Assembly (NCBI GenBank): GCA_023388965.1
Contig: JAEWFF010000014.1
Coordinates: 1 to 64,000, forward strand
DNA from: Pseudomonadota bacterium
GTDB lineage: Bacteria; Pseudomonadota; Alphaproteobacteria; Rhizobiales; Methylopilaceae
Reading direction: 5' to 3'
DNA: 64,000 nt
Under the pieces are notes generated by a model. The model searched no databases. It had not been told where the DNA came from and saw only the letters and a program-made list of their open reading frames with translations. Below are positions 61,348 to 64,000 of the stretch, in pieces; position 1 is the stretch's first letter; the number at the start of each line of letters is the position of its first letter. A program made the position numbers and the translations under genes.

Positions 61348-62508
61348 TTAAACCCGCAACTCCTCCACCAGCTTGCGCAGGAATTGTTCGCCGCGCGCGA
61401 GTTGTTCGAGCGAGACGAATTCGTCGGGCTTGTGCGCCTGGTCGATGGAGCCTGGTCCGCACACGACGGTCGCCAGCCCGGCGCCTTGGAACGAGCCGGC
61501 CTCCGTCGCATACGACACCGTCGTTGTCGCATTGGTGCCGGCAAGGCGCATTGCGAGCTTTTCCGCCGCCGAACCGGGATCGGGAGCGAGCGCCGGCGCG
61601 GCCAGCCAGCGCCTGACCGCGACATTGCTTTCGGGCGCGCTCTCGCGCATCCTCGTCAATACAGGCCCCTCGGCATAGGCGATCACGCGCTCCATGGCCG
61701 CCTCGATGTCGCAGCCGGGCACGCCGCGCATGGAAAGTTCGATCATGCAGGTTTCGGCGACGATGTTGTGCGCGGTGCCGCCCTGCACGCGGCCGATATT
61801 GAGCGTGGACCAGGGCGGCGTGAAGCGGCCGGTCGGATCGCCCGCCGCCTTGAACTCGTCCTGAATGCGTACAAGCTCGCTCATCACGTCCTGCGCGGCG
61901 AGGATGGCGCTCGCGCCGAGATGCGGCATGCTCGAATGCGCGGCGCGGCCGGTGAAGGTCAGCCGCAGCCCGGCAATCGACAGATGCGCATCGACGACCT
62001 CCATCATGGTCGGTTCGCCGACGATAATGGCGGCGGGCTTCTGCCATGACGTGCCGAGTTCGCGCAGCGCGTGGGCCACGCCCTCCATGGTCGTTTCCTC
62101 GTCATAGGTGAGAAGGATGTCGACCGGGCGCTTCAGCGGTTTTTCGGTCAGCGCCGGAACCGCGGCGAGAACGAGCGCGATGAAGCCCTTCATGTCGCAG
62201 GTTCCGCGTCCGTACAGAAGGCCGTCGCGTTCCGTCAGCGTGAACGGATCGCTCGACCAGTCCTGATCCTCGACCGGCACGGTGTCGGTATGGGCGGACA
62301 AGGCCACGGTCTCGCCGGTGTCCGGACCGATGCGGGCGATGAGCAGCGCCTTCCTCACATCCGTGCCGGGGACGATGCGCGCGCTCACGCCATGAGGGGC
62401 GAGGTAATCGCGCACCCATTCGACGAGCGGGAGATTGGATCTGTGGCTCGTCGTGTCGAAGGCGACGAGCTTTTCGAGAATCGAAATGACGTCCGGGGCC
62501 GGTTTCAT
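61348..62508 (-). CDS. argE: Acetylornithine deacetylase
   Basis: ArgE removes the acetyl group from N-acetylornithine with two metal ions. The 386-residue M20 peptidase-family protein shows VALSAHTDTVPVED (metal His and catalytic Asp), LLYGRGTCDMKGFIALVLA (metal Asp), YDEETTMEGVAHAL (catalytic Glu pair), IVGEPTMMEVVDAH and the late PGSIDQAHKPDEFV (metal His). ATG 62508 is eight bases behind the TrkH stop. Arginine genes argD and argF are close by on the other strand. Confidence 0.92.
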   Translation of the reverse strand: MKPAPDVISILEKLVAFDTTSHRSNLPLVEWVRDYLAPHGVSARIVPGTDVRKALLIARIGPDTGETVALSAHTDTVPVEDQDWSSDPFTLTERDGLLYGRGTCDMKGFIALVLAAVPALTEKPLKRPVDILLTYDEETTMEGVAHALRELGTSWQKPAAIIVGEPTMMEVVDAHLSIAGLRLTFTGRAAHSSMPHLGASAILAAQDVMSELVRIQDEFKAAGDPTGRFTPPWSTLNIGRVQGGTAHNIVAETCMIELSMRGVPGCDIEAAMERVIAYAEGPVLTRMRESAPESNVAVRRWLAAPALAPDPGSAAEKLAMRLAGTNATTTVSYATEAGSFQGAGLATVVCGPGSIDQAHKPDEFVSLEQLARGEQFLRKLVEELRV

Positions 62509-62515
62509 GGTGCCT

Positions 62516-63967
62516 TTATGGACGCCAGAAGCGGGGAAGGAAAAGGATAAGGACGGTAAAAATCTCAAGCCGGCCGACCAGCATCGCCGCCGACAGGACG
62601 AAAAGGGCGGTGTCGGACAGATCGAAATAGCTTCCGGCGGGGCCGATGACCTGTCCGAGCGCCGGGCCGACATTGGACAGATTGGCGACCGTCGCGGAGA
62701 CGGCGGTCAGGAAATCGACGCCCGTCGCGCTCATGCACAACGCCACCGCGGCAAAGGCCAACGCATAGGCGAAGAAGAACGAATGGACCGAGCGCACGAT
62801 GTCCTCGGGCAGCGTGTTGCCCTCGTAGATGATCGGGAACACGCCGTTGGGATAGATCATGCGCCGGAGCTGCTGGGCGACGGTCTTGGCGACAATGGTG
62901 AAGCGCAGCGGCTTGATGCCGCCCGAGGTCGAGCCGCTGCAGCCGCCGCACAGCATCAGCCCGAACAGCAGGATTTCTGCGAACGTGCCCCAGCGGCTGT
63001 AATCGACGGTGGCGAAGCCGGTCGTCGTGACGAGCGTGACGACGTTGAACAGCGATTGGCGGAAGGGCGCGCCGCCGCCGTAAAAGTCGCTGGCCTGGAC
63101 GTAGAACCACAGCGCCAGGGTCGCGACGACGATGATCGCGGCATAGACGCGGACTTCCGTGCTGCGCAGGAAACGCATGGGCCGGCCGCGCACCGCGTGG
63201 ATGTACATGACGAAGGGCAGGGCGCCCGCGAGCATGAAGACGATGGCGATCCATTCGACCGCCGCGCTGCGGAAAAAGCCGATCGAGGCGTCGTGCGGCG
63301 CGAACCCGCCGGTCGCAACCGTCGACATGCCGTACAGCAGCGCCTCGAACGGCGTCATGCCGGCCAGCATATAGGCGACCGCGCAGGCGAGGTTGAGGCT
63401 GAGATAGACGCCGATCAGCGAGCTTGCGATCTGCGCCGCGGCCGGGAACACCTTCTCCGAACGGTCCGAGCTTTCGGCGCGGTAGAGCTGCATGCCGCCG
63501 ATGCGCAGCATGGGCAGGACGGCGATGGCGAACACGATCACGCCGATGCCGCCGTAAAAATGCAGGATCGCGCGCCAGAGCAGAATGCCGGCTGGAAGGG
63601 TTTCGAGGCCGGTCAGCACGGTGCCGCCGGTGGTCGTGATGCCGGATGTCGCCTCGAACAGAGCGCGCGCGAAATCAAGATCCAGCTCCGACCACATGAA
63701 GGGGAGCGAGGCGAACAGAGCCAGCGAAATCCACGACAGGACGGTCAGCAGGAAGGCCTGGCGCACGCTCAGCACGACCGGTTCGCTGGTGCGCCCGGAG
63801 ACGAACAGGCCGGTTCCGAGGAACACGGACACCGCGCCGGAGGCGGCGAAGACCATCCAGTCGTCGGAACCCCGTATCAGGTCCGCCAGCGCCGGCAGGA
63901 TCATCAGGGCGCCCAGAACAGCGATGAAAACGCCGATGACGAGGCGCAGGGGGCGGAAATCAGGCAC
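62516..63967 (-). CDS. trkH: Potassium transporter TrkH (start near window edge)
   Basis: TrkH is the membrane subunit of the Trk potassium uptake system and needs the cytosolic TrkA, not seen here. The 483-residue protein has about ten helices and the four selectivity-filter-like segments: FEATSGITTTGGTVLTG, GMSTVATGGFAPHD, VTLVTTTGFATVDYSRWG and TVANLSNVGPALGQVIGPAGSY. GGCSGSTSGGIKPLRF is also present. I start at GTG 63967, giving a full-length protein. The frame stays open to the window edge, so a start beyond 64000 cannot be excluded. Confidence 0.9.
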   Translation of the reverse strand: MPDFRPLRLVIGVFIAVLGALMILPALADLIRGSDDWMVFAASGAVSVFLGTGLFVSGRTSEPVVLSVRQAFLLTVLSWISLALFASLPFMWSELDLDFARALFEATSGITTTGGTVLTGLETLPAGILLWRAILHFYGGIGVIVFAIAVLPMLRIGGMQLYRAESSDRSEKVFPAAAQIASSLIGVYLSLNLACAVAYMLAGMTPFEALLYGMSTVATGGFAPHDASIGFFRSAAVEWIAIVFMLAGALPFVMYIHAVRGRPMRFLRSTEVRVYAAIIVVATLALWFYVQASDFYGGGAPFRQSLFNVVTLVTTTGFATVDYSRWGTFAEILLFGLMLCGGCSGSTSGGIKPLRFTIVAKTVAQQLRRMIYPNGVFPIIYEGNTLPEDIVRSVHSFFFAYALAFAAVALCMSATGVDFLTAVSATVANLSNVGPALGQVIGPAGSYFDLSDTALFVLSAAMLVGRLEIFTVLILFLPRFWRP

Positions 63968-64000
63968 TTTGGTCCGGCTCGTGGCGACAAAGCCGCACCC

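Overview
The window reads as chromosomal DNA from an alphaproteobacterium, most likely of the order Hyphomicrobiales (Rhizobiales). The evidence is high GC with dense, often ATGA-overlapping operons, a GcrA cell-cycle regulator, an alphaproteobacterial HpnCDE-type hopanoid pathway with HpnN, PhoR/PhoU/PhoB with Pho-box-like repeats, and dispersed hairpin repeats of a kind common in this order. I do not assign a genus. No tRNA, rRNA or CRISPR array was recognised.

Layout. 1-8.2 kb is an accessory-looking stretch. It holds the edge of an IS3-type insertion sequence, a MocR-type GntR/aminotransferase regulator, an acyl-CoA-dehydrogenase-like flavoprotein, a deletion scar of a cbb3 oxidase locus (5' ccoN joined to 3' ccoI, then intact ccoS), a DUF983 membrane protein, and a FAH / VOC / SDR catabolic cluster. 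A recurrent GTATGG/CCATAC motif sits in three of the intergenic gaps here. 8.2-12 kb carries a YeiH-family transporter and a two-gene envelope-glycan pair (CelD-type acetyltransferase plus Wzx-like flippase).

12.2-29.1 kb is a nearly complete hopanoid locus. The + strand operon dxs-hpnB-hpnC-hpnD-hpnE-shc-hpnG also contains an embedded class I methyltransferase and a LprI-like secreted protein. Facing it are hpnH and a second group hpnN-hpnA-DUF2141, and ispA diverges from hpnN. The encoded flow is DXP supply (Dxs), farnesyl-PP (IspA), presqualene-PP (HpnD), hydroxysqualene (HpnC), squalene (HpnE), hopene (Shc), adenosylhopane (HpnH), ribosylhopane (HpnG), and transport toward the outer membrane (HpnN).

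29.3-35.6 kb holds glycogen phosphorylase, a copper P-type ATPase diverging from a DUF305 metal-binding protein, and a GT2 glycosyltransferase. 35.6-43.0 kb carries a FecR-domain secreted protein plus TPR/beta-barrel outer-membrane protein, diverging from a CHASE2 nucleotide cyclase, an MBL-fold hydrolase, and the DUF2157/GDYXXLXY membrane pair. 43.0-50.3 kb is a signalling block: an orphan DppA-like binding protein directly behind a large periplasmic-sensing histidine kinase, then an OmpR-type regulator overlapping a receiver-DUF3369-kinase protein.

50.4-53.2 kb holds an EEP-family hydrolase translationally coupled to a phospholipase-D/VTT fusion. 53.4-57.1 kb holds a methyltransferase and then phoR-phoU-phoB without pst genes. 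57.2-64 kb holds gcrA, argD-argF-hslO, argE, and a TrkH potassium transporter that runs to the window edge. Two inverted copies of a ~140 bp hairpin repeat lie after ispA and between hslO and argE.
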